Shown piece by piece: positions 10,941-22,244 of a stretch of 64,000 nucleotides of DNA. Under the pieces are notes generated by a model. The model had not been told where the DNA came from and searched no databases. It saw only the letters and a list, made by a program, of their open reading frames with translations. A program made the translations under genes and the position numbers. Numbering within the stretch: position 1 is the stretch's first letter; every line of letters starts with the position of its first letter. This DNA is from Sarocladium kiliense (lineage: Eukaryota > Ascomycota > Sordariomycetes > Hypocreales > Sarocladiaceae): NCBI GenBank assembly GCA_030734395.1, contig JAUZTG010000014.1, forward strand, positions 188,501 to 252,500, given 5' to 3'.

Positions 10941-13933
10941 CCAATGCGGACATATCCGAGACTGAGGTGGAATAGAGCAGCGCCAACATCAGATCTTACG
11001 AGTCTACGCACCGGGTAAAGTCGCGCCGGATGGAAGTCATACATGTCTTATTATCTGAGTGTGGTCGTTCGAAGGGACAGTATGTTGGGCTGCGCTGACA
11101 AAACCCAAGCTGCCGAAGGTGGCCGAGACTGTACATCCACGAGGGACGGGCCGATGAAGAACGTGCGCCGATTGTCCATGGATCAGCGACCACAAGTAGG
11201 CTGTCTGGATCCCTCACCCACGGTGTGTACCACGATGTCTTGCACTGCGCCGATGTCCTTTTCCCTGGGGTCGAGGCGAACATGATCATTCTACGCATTT
11301 GTACGCAGGTACGAGAGCGGCTCGCAGCCACGCATATGATGATACTCACAAGAGGCGACTGCGCTGCAGGAGGATATTCGTGGGTTGCTGCAACAGCTCT
11401 AAGTCCGCCCAATGTGATTGACTCGCAGGCCAAAAAGGTTCACGGCTGCATCTCAGCCCACCCCAAGCATCGATTGGGTGCCGCCCGGGTGTGACAAGAA
11501 GCAGGGCTGCTAAGTCCGGGCGCCAACCCAGGAATCCTGGAATGAACAGGTATGATAGAAGAGTACGATAGGGGAGTGTATTGACTTCCCAGTCACGACT
11601 AAAAAGATCGTTGCTGGGAAAACTGTACGGCCTGCTGCGTATTTCCGCGACGCCATCTATCGCTCACGCGGCCGCAGTGAGGTTCTGGCGTCCGATCCAG
11701 ACGTTTGGGCGCCAGCGGCGGACCCAAAAAGATGCAAGAAGCATGCATGGTGGTGCATGGTGACGAGAGTGCGCGAACTAGTGGACCACCCACAAGGGAC
11801 CAGGATGACGAGCACGATGGGGAGAGACGGACACAACGGGAGGAAGCGCGTGACGAGCGTCAGGCGCGAGGAATCGTGGGGGTGTCCGGACCTGTGGAGA
11901 GGAAGCTCTGCGTTGGTGGGCAGTGCCACGTGTGGTGGTGCTGTCGTAGGCAGTGAAATGCTGACACTTGACAGACTGGTAGGATAATGCAGCAGCGTTG
12001 GAACGGTGCACTCGATGACGACGAGAGCAGCCCAAGTCATGCAAAGATACACAAAACAGTTGAGGGATCGGGGGTTCATTCGTCGGGTCTTGGGTGCGGC
12101 ACGGGGCAGTGGTGTCGTCGGGGGTTTGCGGTACGGAAGTGGACTCACGAGGGCTCTGTTGCGCAGGTCAGAGGTCCACAGCAGAGGACTTGGCGAGGGA
12201 TGCGACGTGATGGGGGTGGTCGACTGGCAGACAAGCAGCAGCGGGCAGGCGGCTGTTTGGATGTGTGGTGCTGGCAGCAAATTAAAGTCCAGCCTGGGAC
12301 AAATGAGGGCGGACGTCGATGTGGATGAGCGTGGGGATGGCGAGATTTGGGGCAGTCTTGGCCGGTGGAAGCCAGGAGATTGCTGGGTGTGTTTTGGAGT
12401 CGCGAAGCATCGTGGAAGCGAGCAGGGACAGGGTGTTTGCTTGCTGGGGATGAAGGAATACATGATAAGCAGTCTTTTGCGTTACTAATCAGAGACCGGA
12501 AGGAAAGTTCAAGTAACTCGATGCGATGTCAAGCAAGTGAAGCAGTAGGCACGCCCGGCCAGGAATGGCAGGTCGTGCCTGCTTGCTGGCCTGCCTTGAC
12601 CGTGGGCGACTTGGAAGACTTGGACGGAGACTCGACAGCTCCTTCCATGGACGATGATCAGCGCAAACTGCATCGGTCATCGGCCTCGTTCGGCGGGAGC
12701 AATTCCCCGCTGGCAGCCAGTAGGAGCCGTGAGACGGAGGGTGGCCCCACCGGCCCGTCGGTTGACTGGAAGGAGCGCACGGTGTGGTGCGAGGTTGGTA
12801 GGTGTTGGGTGTCGGCAAGCAAGCAGGCATGGCAGGTGCCTAGAGGAGCCGCACTTTTCTGTTGTCCTGTGATGCGCTGTCGCCCAGGGAAAGAACCTCA
12901 ACTAGACGGTGGTGAGTCTGTGACGTTGGGCTGATGTGGCTCTTGTCAGGCCCGGCCTCACTCCAGCGATGCTAGGTTGCAGTTTCCCATCCTTTCGTCA
13001 CTCGAGGCCGCTGTCCGTCCCCCTGTGCCTGTCGCTGCCTCCCGAATTCCGCTCCGTTTCTTCAGCGCTGCACGGACCCACTAACATGCTTCCTTACCCT
13101 CCCAAGCTCAATTTCTCAGGCCATCTCGTCGCCTATCGCGTCTCGGTCCCCGTCCCCGTCGCCTGCTGCCGGTGTCAGACCCTCTGAAGCCACTGCATCA
13201 CCCCCTAAACCTTGAGCCGCTCAAGTGACCTTCGCCGTTGTCTGTCCCTCCTCCTTCGCTGTCCTGGTCGCGCAGCCGTTTGCTCGTTCGTCGGGTTCCA
13301 TCCCGTCGTCCTCCGTTGCCCACCTCATCTCGTCGCCGCAATTTTACTCGTCCTCCTACTTTTCCCTCTCTCTCCCCTATTACTACTAACTTATCTGTCC
13401 CCTACGTCTGGATCTGGATCACACATCCTCCGGCCCATTTTCTGCTTCCTCCTCCTTGTCTCTGTCGACGGCCTTCCGAGACACTCCTCCTTTCCGTTGC
13501 CACCTCTTGCTCTGCGCCGGCCACACTACGTGGAAATCGCGACACAACTTTTTCCGCGACAACCCACCAATAGTCCTCTCTGTGCGCGCGCAGCCACCTG
13601 ATCACTCCGCGTTTCTCTCTGCTTGCGCCTTGACGGACGTCTCAGTCAGTATACTCCTCTCTCCATGTGAATCACTTTCCAGAATTCTTGGGAGCGACTT
13701 GATACTCTCGTTGCTGGACCCTATTTGCCCCCCTTTCACCAATTCAGCCCGACCCCACGCCGCGAACTCGCAACTCGCCGCCGAGTTTCGCGCCATACAA
13801 CTCGCCCGTTGTGCTCTCAATTCTGATATGTTGTCTTCGAGCCCTTGGCTAACATGGCTTTTCGCTTACTAGATTCACTGCACCGCAGAACTCCGAGCGA
13901 CCCCTATCTCTCGGCTCCTGACTCGTCACCGAA

Positions 13934-15535
13934 ATGTCATACTACGATAATCAACCTCAGTCCCAATGGTCCGGCCAACCCCAGAACAACTGGGAACACC
14001 AGGGCACGACGACTCCAGTCCGCGCCGGTTCGTCTCTTGCGCCTGATCGACGGTACGACGATGCAAGGACTGACCTCGCAACAGGTGCCAGTGGACCTCA
14101 GCCCCAGGACGAATATGCCTTCTCCTATCAGTTCGATGGTACGTTTTGAACAAGAACTCGTTGGCAGCGTATAGTGGCTTGTTGGCGGGCTACGCATGCT
14201 GACGGCAAGCGCTCTGGAATCTGAGCTGACCTGGAAACAGAGGTGGACCGTGCCTATGAGAATCTTCAGAAATCAGGCAAAGGATACGGCATGGGCGGCG
14301 GCCGCCGCAAGTTCTCCCCGATGCACGGCCCCGGTTCTGCTCGTCGCACACCCGACTTTGGTAAGTTCTTCCGTGACCACCTAGGAGACATAACCGCTGA
14401 CGGGCACCTTGTTGGTCTAGAAGGCGGCCGTATGCCTCATGGCCCTGGCCCCCGATCTCACTCCATGAACAACTTCGATGAGACTCGTGGCCCCCAGGGC
14501 GCGAACCTGCACAACTTTTACGCTTCGCAGCGCCACCAGTCTTCGCGCGGCTCCAACGAGGCGGAGCAGGTGATGCAGGCCAAGAGAAGGATGGCAGCTC
14601 AGAGAGAGCGTGAGCTGCGCAACCTCCACACGGAGCAGCAATATCAACGAAGTAGGCCTCCCTCAGCTGTATAGCACCTCCATGCCGAGACGCAGGAACA
14701 CAAAAAAATAAAGATATAATCGAGGCTCGAGGCGCGGTCAGGGCAGCTGTTGCCAGGATACCCCTTCTACAAGAAGATTGCGGCGCCTCGACTCCCTTGT
14801 CATTTTCTCACAACTGCTCGCTCTCCCTTTCACATGGTTGCATCGCACTTCATGGACCTGGCTGGGGCTAACGATTCTTCCTACGTAGATGTTATGACCG
14901 ACATGACCAGCACCACTGCCAACGCTCCCCCGGCCAACACTGGCAATGCTGGCAACAAGCACATGTCCGAGGAGGAGACTCGTGAGCTCATTGCTCGCCA
15001 GCGCAGCGCTTTGTACGGCGAGGGCCCCTTTGCGGACCAGGGAGGTTACGTTGACGAAAATGGCAGTGTGCGCACCGGCGCCCCTGGACCCAGCGGCCCC
15101 CCAAGCCTGCGCGGTCACTCACCAATGACTTTCGACGGCATTGCTCGCGCGCCGACCAGTGGCGAGGCCGGCACTCCGGGCTCGGCCACAGACCCCACGG
15201 CCCTCCCCAACGACCCCAGCCCCCGTCCCGCTAGCACGGCCAGCCCACAGACAACAGGCCCGACGAACAAGGTGTTCGACAACGCCGTCAGCCGTACCAA
15301 CACCTCCAGCCCAACAGGTGGCTCGCCACCGCGCGACCTCGCTCCGGGCTCCAAGCCTGGCCAGTCCGGTGCTACCGTCGCCCCTATCGGCACCCGTCCC
15401 TCCGGCACTCCAACTGGAACCTCGTCCGCGAAGCGCTCAACCACCCCCGGCTCGTCTAGCGGCGGTTGGGGGCGTGGTAACGGCGTTTGGGGTCAGCCCT
15501 CTGGCCTCGGTACCCAGGCAAGCGTCTGGGGGTGA
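13934..15535 (+). CDS. Conserved fungal low-complexity protein ending in GWG/VWG motifs, function unknown
   Basis: 400 aa in four exons: 13934..14138, 14241..14360, 14421..14651, 14889..15535. It starts MSYYDNQPQSQW and has a short ordered segment FDEVDRAYENLQKSGKGYGM. A basic helix with QAKRRMAAQRERELRNLHTEQQYQRN follows, then SEEETRELIARQRSALYGE. A long Ser/Thr/Pro/Gly-rich tail contains ATVAPIGTRPSGTP and closes with GWGRGNGVWGQPSGLGTQASVWG. I recall the same order of blocks in other Pezizomycotina proteins without assigned function. Intron 3 is unusually long (237 nt). Intron 2 (60 nt) is in frame without a stop. No signal peptide or membrane span; probably a cytoplasmic or nuclear scaffold, by inference. 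Confidence 0.78.
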
Positions 15536-17026
15536 GCACAGCCTGGGTATGGAGCAGGCAACGAGCTCTCGATAGGTCGTCGGCCGTGGATTGAGGATGG
15601 TGGAAGTGTCAGCTAGAGCCTTGGCTCGCACCTAGCTGAATTTTTGATGTTTGTACTGTTGTGTTTTATTGGCTGGCTCATCTGGTCGAGACACTTGCGT
15701 GTGCTGTCTATTGGCTCAGATGCATCTTCTCACGGGATTTGGAAGCTGGGCATCGAGGGAGTTTTCGTTTCCTAATCACCGTCTACGTCGGCATGTAGCT
15801 GGGGTCTCAGCTTTGTCATAGCCTGGCGTACTCACGTAAGGGGCTGGTTGGTTGCATTGCACTTTCATGACGGAAAAGTTTTACCTTTGCCATTGGCGGT
15901 TGGAGATGTTGGGGGCTGAGTTTCGTGGAAGATACCATGTCGGGAGTCCGTGGGAACGGGTGTCAGGGCACCGTGATACAATCATTGCTGGAGTTCTCTA
16001 TGCTTGTGGACATGGGCATGGCGGGCATGGGTGTGGACGATGGTTTTCCGTGCGCAGTTCGCTGGCCTGGCGTATGGATGCACATGATTGAATTTGATGG
16101 AACGCACAGCAACCTTCCATCTACGCGTGGTCGAAGAAACAACAAGGGGTCTGTTACGAGGTCTGGGATTTTCACACAGGTTTGGTGCGCTGCTTTGGCG
16201 CTGATCTACACTTGGCCGGGGCAAAATGCGGGTTGGGAACTATCTGGTGTTTTCATTTTTTCTGTCGTCCCAATTCCCCTTTCTTCACTCTTCTCATTTT
16301 AACCCACGGCAATCTTCTTCTCGGTGGTTGGGTCATTGGAGTTTGTGCATTTCTTCGAGACAAAACGAAAAATATTAGGGCCGGTGGTGGTTTCTAGGTT
16401 CTTCATTCTTTATTCATGTACACGGGATCGGTGCGAAGGCAATAATGGACAAGATTGGTACACACACATTGAACAGGTTTACGAACTTGCTGATCCTCAT
16501 AATGCATCGACAATGGCCACAGCCAAGACCACGGGAACGACGGCAACTACACAGACGGTGTCGACACGGCTCGTCTTGCTCGTTTGACTTCAATCAGTCT
16601 GGGAGACAGTGCTACGAGTATCAAGCGGAATTATTCTGGGGCCGCTTCGACTGGGGCAACTCGGGAACAGCTCCCGTTGGCTCCTAGATAGCCTAGCTCC
16701 AGGGGTAGCAGCACGATGGACCCTTCTTTGACTTATTTCCTGGGTCTTGGTTTGCGCTGCACTTGCTGTTTTTAGGACCTGAAAAGCGCCTAGTTTCAGT
16801 CGGGCGGCGCATGAAATACGCGAGCAGGATCTGACGCTGTACAAAAGCGCACCCATTCGCTCATCTCGCGACCTCGTGTCACGGTCCTCATTCAAGTGTG
16901 CTTTCAGTGCCCAGTCATTCGTTTCTCCCAAAGACCCAACACTCGTTTCAAGGATAACATTCCCTCGTAACTTCTGCAACTGCAAACTTTCGAAGTCTCT
17001 TCAACTTGTTACACCAAACCGCAACA
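15536..17026. promoter_or_regulatory. Intergenic, 1.5 kb
   Basis: No gene recognised. It holds the 3' region of the preceding gene and the promoter of the GPI-protein gene. Just before 17027 the leader is C/A-rich, ending gcaacaATGG. Confidence 0.4.
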
Positions 17027-17635
17027 ATGGCCTTGAAGTCACTACTCACTCTCACCACCCTCCTCTTCGCTACCACCACCACCGCTAAAACTGACCTGGA
17101 AGGCTGCACCTCCTTCACCAGCATGGTCACCGTCCGTCCAGAACCCGGCTATGGCAACACCTACGCGAGCGTCGTCTGGTACGTGCCCGACACGCTTGAG
17201 ATCTGCAAAGGGGTGGACTGCGGTGGAGGCCGGGCACCACCGAAGAGCGTCCCCGGATGTCCGTTGTATGAGGGTACGGAGACGGTTACGGCGGAGTTCT
17301 TGACGGCGGATCCGATGAAGCCTACGACGGCGGTTACGACGGAGGAGCCCAAGGAGACGGGGGCGGAGGAGGTCACAGATGATAACGAGGAGGATGAGGA
17401 GGAGAGTTCGTCTGTTGCGACCACCATCGTCACTACCACCAAGCCTGCCGAGAGTGCTGCCGAAACCACCGAGAGTCCTGAAGACACCACGGAGCAGTCC
17501 TCCTCGACTACTGGTGGCGATGCTGATGATGCTACCACTACTGGACCTGACACCGCCGACGAGACCGGCGCTGCTGCAGCTGTCGCTGTGAACATGTTTA
17601 TTGGTGCGGCGGCTGCTGCCTTTGCCCTCCTGTAG
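17027..17635 (+). CDS. GPI-anchored Ser/Thr-rich secreted protein with CGGGRAPPK motif
   Basis: An intronless 202-residue secreted protein. Residues about 1-20 form a signal peptide. A compact four-cysteine head follows (CTSFTS...WYVPDTLEICKGVDCGGGRAPPKSVPGC). A Thr/Ser/Glu/Asp-rich stalk suited to O-glycosylation leads to a C-terminal hydrophobic tail after a small-residue region (DETGAAAA), typical of a GPI signal. The CGGGRAPPK block recurs in fungal GPI proteins, some of which carry the transferred label siderophore biosynthesis; nothing here supports that role. The ATG at 17027 is preferred because the preceding in-frame residues do not resemble a leader peptide. It converges on the cyclase gene, 215 bp away. 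Confidence 0.85.
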   Translation: MALKSLLTLTTLLFATTTTAKTDLEGCTSFTSMVTVRPEPGYGNTYASVVWYVPDTLEICKGVDCGGGRAPPKSVPGCPLYEGTETVTAEFLTADPMKPTTAVTTEEPKETGAEEVTDDNEEDEEESSSVATTIVTTTKPAESAAETTESPEDTTEQSSSTTGGDADDATTTGPDTADETGAAAAVAVNMFIGAAAAAFALL

Positions 17636-17850
17636 GTAAGACATTAAACTATGTGGAGGTTTTCGACACATGTGGTGAAACATGATCTCTGCTTGGTTTT
17701 GCTTAAGCAAGATGCAATTGTTTATTAGCCGTGTAGTGCCATTTTCGAGGTTTGCTCTGGACCTCAGCCAGCCCCCCTTTTGCCTTGGTCATGATACCCG
17801 GTACCCAAAAACCCAAACATAAGAAAGAGAACAGTGTTCCTTGTCCATCA

Positions 17851-19300
17851 TCATGCGGTCGGCCTGTCAGAGACCGCAACGACCTCGATCAGACCCTCCC
17901 GACCAGCGAGAGGCTCCTTGATGTTCTCCCTGTAAGCCTCTACAGGCTTGCCCTGGATCGTGTAACCAGTATCACTGCTATCAACATACGCATCAAGGCC
18001 CTCGCCATGTCTAGGAAAGCCCTTGACAACCTCCTTGTGCTTATTGAGCGCCTCAACCATCTCCTCCTGGCCAACGTCGTTCAGGAAAACGCACTCTCCC
18101 ATCGGGCTGACTGGCACGGCTGCACGGAGCTTACCGTCGCGAGTCTTGAGAATCGCAGCGGTCGCGCGCTCGAGCAGTGGGCCGTCGAACTGTGGGTGGT
18201 CCATGGAGAGACCGGCGCGGGAGAAGAGGTTGAGGAGGCGTTGGTGGTCGGCGTCGGAGAGAAGCCCTCGGGAGTGGGAGAGGGTGGCGGAGAAGGCCAT
18301 GTCAATGGAGATGGCGTGGCCGTGGCGGAGGGGAGTCTCGGGGACGAGCTCGTGGAGGGGAGACCAACTAGTGATATTAGTGCCTGTGAGGATAAGGTTG
18401 CCCATCTGAACTCACGTGTGGCCGTAGGCGATGACGCGGTCGAGCATGATCTCATGCAGATTCGGTGTCTCAAGCTTCAGCATCTCATGAATTCCCGCCC
18501 TGCAGATCTTGTCTGCAGCCACTCTGACCTCCTCATCAGTACCTTGCTTCCTTCCAAACGCGGTGCCGATCAGCTGCTCGCAATACTTGTCCAGCAAGTC
18601 GAACGTGTCCTTGTGAGCGCACGATGAGATCTTGATCAGCTCAGCAAAGCCATTGCGGACTTGCGCAATGGGAAGGGTGCGCAGGAAGGTGAAATCCAGG
18701 AAGGTCTTGGACGGTGCATGGTACGCGCCCAGGCGATTCTTGTAGTTACCGTAGTTGACTGCGACTTTAATGGAGACGGATGCGTCAATGAGGCCAATGA
18801 CGGTGGTGGGAATGCGAATGTACTTGGTGTTGCGGCGGTATGCAGCGCAGGCGAAGCTGTGGTGCGGAGCGTGTAAGCCGACTGGCCAAATGAAGCTATC
18901 GTGAGGTGGTGGGGGAAACTTACCCAGCGACGTCGGTGACCAGACCTCCTCCGACGACCAGGACCGGCTCCTTGCGGTAGATACCGAAATCAGTCATGGA
19001 ATCAACGATTCCGAGCAGAGTGTCCATGCTCTTAGCCTTCTCGCCAATCATGGTCTTGTGGATCTTGAGATCAATCTTGTAGTGATCAAAGTACTTCTGC
19101 AGCTGCTCGCCGTACATGTTGAAGATGTTCAGGTCCATGACCGCCAGACAACGCTGCCAGCGGGAGTAGCATCCTGCAAGCTGAGAGTTACCGACGTCAA
19201 AGACGCCGTCAAGGAACTCGAAGTCATACTCGATCTTCTCGTATCCACAGACGGAGAAACCCTCGGTGGTGGGCTCGACGGTGGCTTTCATGTCAGACAT
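17851..19300 (-). CDS. mysA: 2-demethyl-4-deoxygadusol synthase (sedoheptulose-7-phosphate cyclase, MysA type)
   Basis: First enzyme of mycosporine synthesis: a dehydroquinate-synthase-fold enzyme cyclising sedoheptulose 7-phosphate with NAD and a metal. 444 aa in three exons on the minus strand: 19300..18924, 18856..18416, 18367..17851 (introns 67 and 48 nt). The NAD motif VVGGGLVTDVAGF leads into CAAYRRNTKYIRIPTT and IGLIDASVSIKVAVN. RLGAYHAP and the metal-site blocks AELIKI, AYGHTWSPLHEL and LRHGHAISIDMA follow. These match the cyanobacterial DDG-synthase branch better than true dehydroquinate synthase; an EEVS-type activity is the main alternative. It is divergent from the O-methyltransferase gene across 1.45 kb, with the ATP-grasp gene next, which fixes the pathway reading. 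Confidence 0.92.
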
Positions 19301-20750
19301 GGTGGGCGAATTAAGGGGAGACAGTTGATGTCTTGCAGGTAAGGTGCGGAAAAAGGATAAATGAAAGATAAGAGGAAGAGGGTGGGCAGTGAAGTGGTGT
19401 GATGAGAGGTTGGGGGGTCAAAGGGTATTGGAGTGATCGAGGGGTCCCTAACTTATAAGAGGTCAGGGAGCCTCATGATCTTACCGGAGCTCAGACTACG
19501 GAGGTTTTCACAGATTCTTCATCCAGGGACAAACGGCATTGAGCTGTGGCTTGGTAAGACTCAATGAGCTCCCCTCGATCACACAAGCACAAGCCGGTTC
19601 AGGGATGTCCCCCGGCTGGCAACGTGGGACCCGATTCACCGCTAGTCAAAGAAGCACAGATCTCCCATCTGAGAAATCCGATGATCGAGGTGCGAAATGT
19701 CCTAAATTCCGACCTCGTTCCCAAGTCCCATCTACATAGCATCTGGCCTATTGGAGAAGAGACAGCAGGTACCTGGGTACCCCATCATGGTGTGCTCCGG
19801 TCCCCTCAATCTCAAGCCCTCAATCTCAAGTCATGATGCCGTGACTTTTCTATTTGTACGGGTACATCAATGTCGCTTTGTCAATGTCAGAGTGTCCGCT
19901 TTTAATAGTCATGATGTATTGGATGTGACTTCCCAGTTTGCTGCAAGGCCGCCTTGCATTAGACTTCATGCCATTGCATACGCGGGCCGCATTCAAAAGC
20001 GGTCAACGTGTCATCCATATAAAGCTAAGACAGGAGTCCGAAAAGGCAAGGATATGAACTGCACATCGTCGTGGGCAAGGGACGAATCACTCCGTTGGGA
20101 GTACACACGCAGTGAAACCGTGACGATGTACTTGAACAGGTTCCAAGCCCCCACGGTCTACACCCTCATCGACCTGATCGACAATGCCACGATCTTTGCA
20201 TCTCTCGGCAGTTACCTAAGTTTGGTCCACAAGCTCGACGATCAGCTCGAGCTTCCAGTCCCTGCAGCCAACGGCAGAGCCTCCTCCCCACGCCCCGGAG
20301 CTATGTCCGGGCCACGGCGGGACCCTTATTAGATCTAGATCTCATCCCCCCCCCCGAGCTTCCCAAAGTCAAAAAGTCAATCGGATGACACGTCGAAGCT
20401 CCCCTTCTAGGTACTTGTAATTCATGCGCTGCTACGCTGCATGTAGCTTGTTGCGGTGCTGTTTGGGGGTAGTGTGCGCGTCATCTATGCAATTGGACGG
20501 CGCTTAGTTGGCCGATGACTGGAACGCGGCTGGAGTATCGCCCGCATTCGGCGCGGGGTCCGGATGGGAATTGCCTATTTTCCATGGCATCGAATGGGAA
20601 AAGTACCTGTTATTGTTGGGGGAAAAACGATTTGGTGTGGGAGCTGCGGTATCGGATAGGTTCCTGTCGGATAGGGACCCATGTCTCGTAGCTTTGTGCC
20701 GGAGGAGCTGGATGAAGCCATGAGCATGTGGAACAGACAAAATAATCAGC
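19301..20750. promoter_or_regulatory. Divergent promoter region of the mycosporine genes, 1.45 kb
   Basis: It separates the cyclase (minus) from the O-methyltransferase (plus). A 193-codon plus-strand ORF (19751..20332) shows no protein-like features. A C10 run is at 20346..20355. No regulator gene lies here. Shared control of both genes from this region is plausible but not shown. Confidence 0.5.
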
Positions 20751-21719
20751 ATGCCTCAATTCGATGAGAAGAAAGCCTACGCGGCGCAAGAGGAGACGTT
20801 CTTCGACGATGGACGGGAGATTGAGCTGTTGCACTTCGTGTACTCGCGACCAAATCTGGAGGAGCTGCGAGGGAACCCCGAGAAGGTCCTGGCTGCAATT
20901 GACGAGTACGGACGTACGAAGAAGTACCTGATGAATGTTGGTGAGGACAAGGGCAGGATAGTGACGGAATTGATCCTCCAAACAAAGCCCGAGGTCATGG
21001 TGAGTGTAAAGCCCTCATGTCCAAGCAAGGCAACACTGACAATCTACAGGTCGAGCTCGGTGGCTACGTTGGCTACTCATGTATTCTATTCGGAGCAGCT
21101 CTTCGCGCAGCAGGCGGCCATCGCTACTTTAGCCTCGAGCGCAACCCAGAGTTCGCCGCAGTTATTGCCTCCCTCGTCGACCTCGCCGGTCTTCGCGACG
21201 TGGTGCAAGTCATTATCGGCGCCAGCGATGCCTCTATTCGCCGACTGCACTCAAATAGCCAGCTCTCGAAGATTGATCTACTCTTCCTGGACCATTACAA
21301 GCCAGCTTATCTCCCTGATCTGAAGCTCTGCGAGGAGCTGGGTTTGGTGGGTGAGGGCAGCGTGCTGGCTGCTGACAACGCCATCAAGCCGGGTAACCCG
21401 CCGTACTTGGAGTATGTGAGGAGCACTGTTGCTGAGAAGACGAAAGCAGCGGAAAAGGCTGAGATGGGAAGCAACGGGACTGGGACTGAAGGATTCGCAG
21501 ACCGGACTGCAAAGCAGTACGAGCAGAGGGAAGGGGCCGAGCGACTTGACAGCAAGATCCGAGGCGTGCCGGGTTTGGTATATGAAAGTCAACTAGTTGA
21601 GAGCTTCGAGCCAACTGGCGAGCCGGTAAGTTCTGAATCTTCAACAGTTCGGGATTTCATGGAGCTGACATTGGTTATAGGACGGCATCGAGGTCACGAA
21701 ATGCGTAGGGCGGCGATAG
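20751..21719 (+). CDS. mysB: O-methyltransferase, class I SAM-dependent (MysB role)
   Basis: Catechol-type O-methyltransferase of 287 aa in three exons: 20751..20999, 21050..21625, 21681..21719 (introns 50 and 55 nt). The SAM motif is VELGGYVGYSCILFGAAL, followed by the acidic SLERNPEFAAV loop, LLFLDHYKPAYLPDL (metal-site D-H-Y) and VLAADNAIKPGNPPYL. The last exon is only 39 nt and encodes DGIEVTKCVGRR, as COMT-family C termini end; the unspliced frame would give a false tail. Beside MysA it should methylate 2-demethyl-4-deoxygadusol to 4-deoxygadusol. That assignment rests on context; the fold is certain, the substrate inferred. Confidence 0.85.
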
Positions 21720-22244
21720 CTTCTGGTGTCCCTAAACGGAAGCTTACACGACGACTTGCTGGGATGGGAATGGGAAGCGGTTGAGACCATAATGTAGCAG
21801 ATTCTGCGAGCTATATTGAATATTAAATGACTCTAACTGGTTATTAATAGCGCATTCCTCTCCTGTAGCAACTATGCTTTTCGTTCTCGTACAGCATTGT
21901 CGTTTTCTTTGCCTACGCTTGTGATCGGGCTCGCCCATACGGAGTGTGATGATATCGCAGTAGGACCGCACGCGTATAGTACAATCTGAGCTGAATCAAG
22001 AAATGAACCTTATTAGCCTGAATCACTTGTCGCGAGATTACTATCGAGAAACATTCGTGTGCGAGAATCGCTCCCAGCCTGTGATGACGTCGTCCATTCG
22101 CAACACCGCAGCCAGTTTGCCCAAACCTTAATGACCTGCACCCAATACTCGTGTACCCTACCCTTCCACCGCCATCACATGCCTCATGCTGAGGTGCAAG
22201 CTGTCCATCTATCTCGACTTGATTCATAAACAAAGACTATCACA
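21720..22244. promoter_or_regulatory. Intergenic between the methyltransferase and ATP-grasp genes
   Basis: 525 bp, same transcription direction on both sides; no gene seen. The ATP-grasp ATG at 22245 has a good context (cacaATGG). Confidence 0.4.

Larger units (their letters stand above)
9531..13933. other. Gene-poor 4.4 kb region
   Basis: It starts with a degenerate C/T-A repeat (9715..9860). A possible gene remnant at 10596..10940 follows, then a strongly G-rich stretch (about 11.7-12.9 kb) and a strongly C/T-rich stretch (about 12.93-13.93 kb) that is the promoter and leader of the gene at 13934. The long minus-strand ORF at 11657..12463 is low-complexity Pro/Ser/Thr, as expected from translating pyrimidine-rich DNA. 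Confidence 0.5.

Noticed and set aside
10596..11494. Possible decayed transposon or gene
   Set aside because: Some stretches look protein-like, but no transposase, reverse transcriptase or terminal repeats were seen. Left as an uncertain ORF.
11657..12463. 268-codon minus-strand ORF
   Set aside because: Low-complexity Pro/Ser/Thr/Leu sequence, as expected from translating pyrimidine-rich DNA; no domain.
17042..17710. Minus-strand ORFs of 222 and 144 codons over the GPI-protein gene
   Set aside because: Mirror images of the Thr/Glu-rich stalk; Arg/Gly- or Val/Ser-rich artefacts.
18081..18473. Second-frame ORFs inside the cyclase gene
   Set aside because: Shadows of the spliced cyclase exons.
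17851..19300. Reading the cyclase as an ordinary dehydroquinate synthase
   Set aside because: Fungi use the pentafunctional AROM protein for that step, and the adjacent methyltransferase and ATP-grasp genes fit the mycosporine pathway.
19751..20332. 193-codon ORF between the cyclase and methyltransferase genes
   Set aside because: No signal, domain or composition typical of protein, and it lies in what should be a divergent promoter. Kept only as intergenic.
20346..20355. C10 homopolymer
   Set aside because: Simple run in intergenic DNA; no evidence that it matters.
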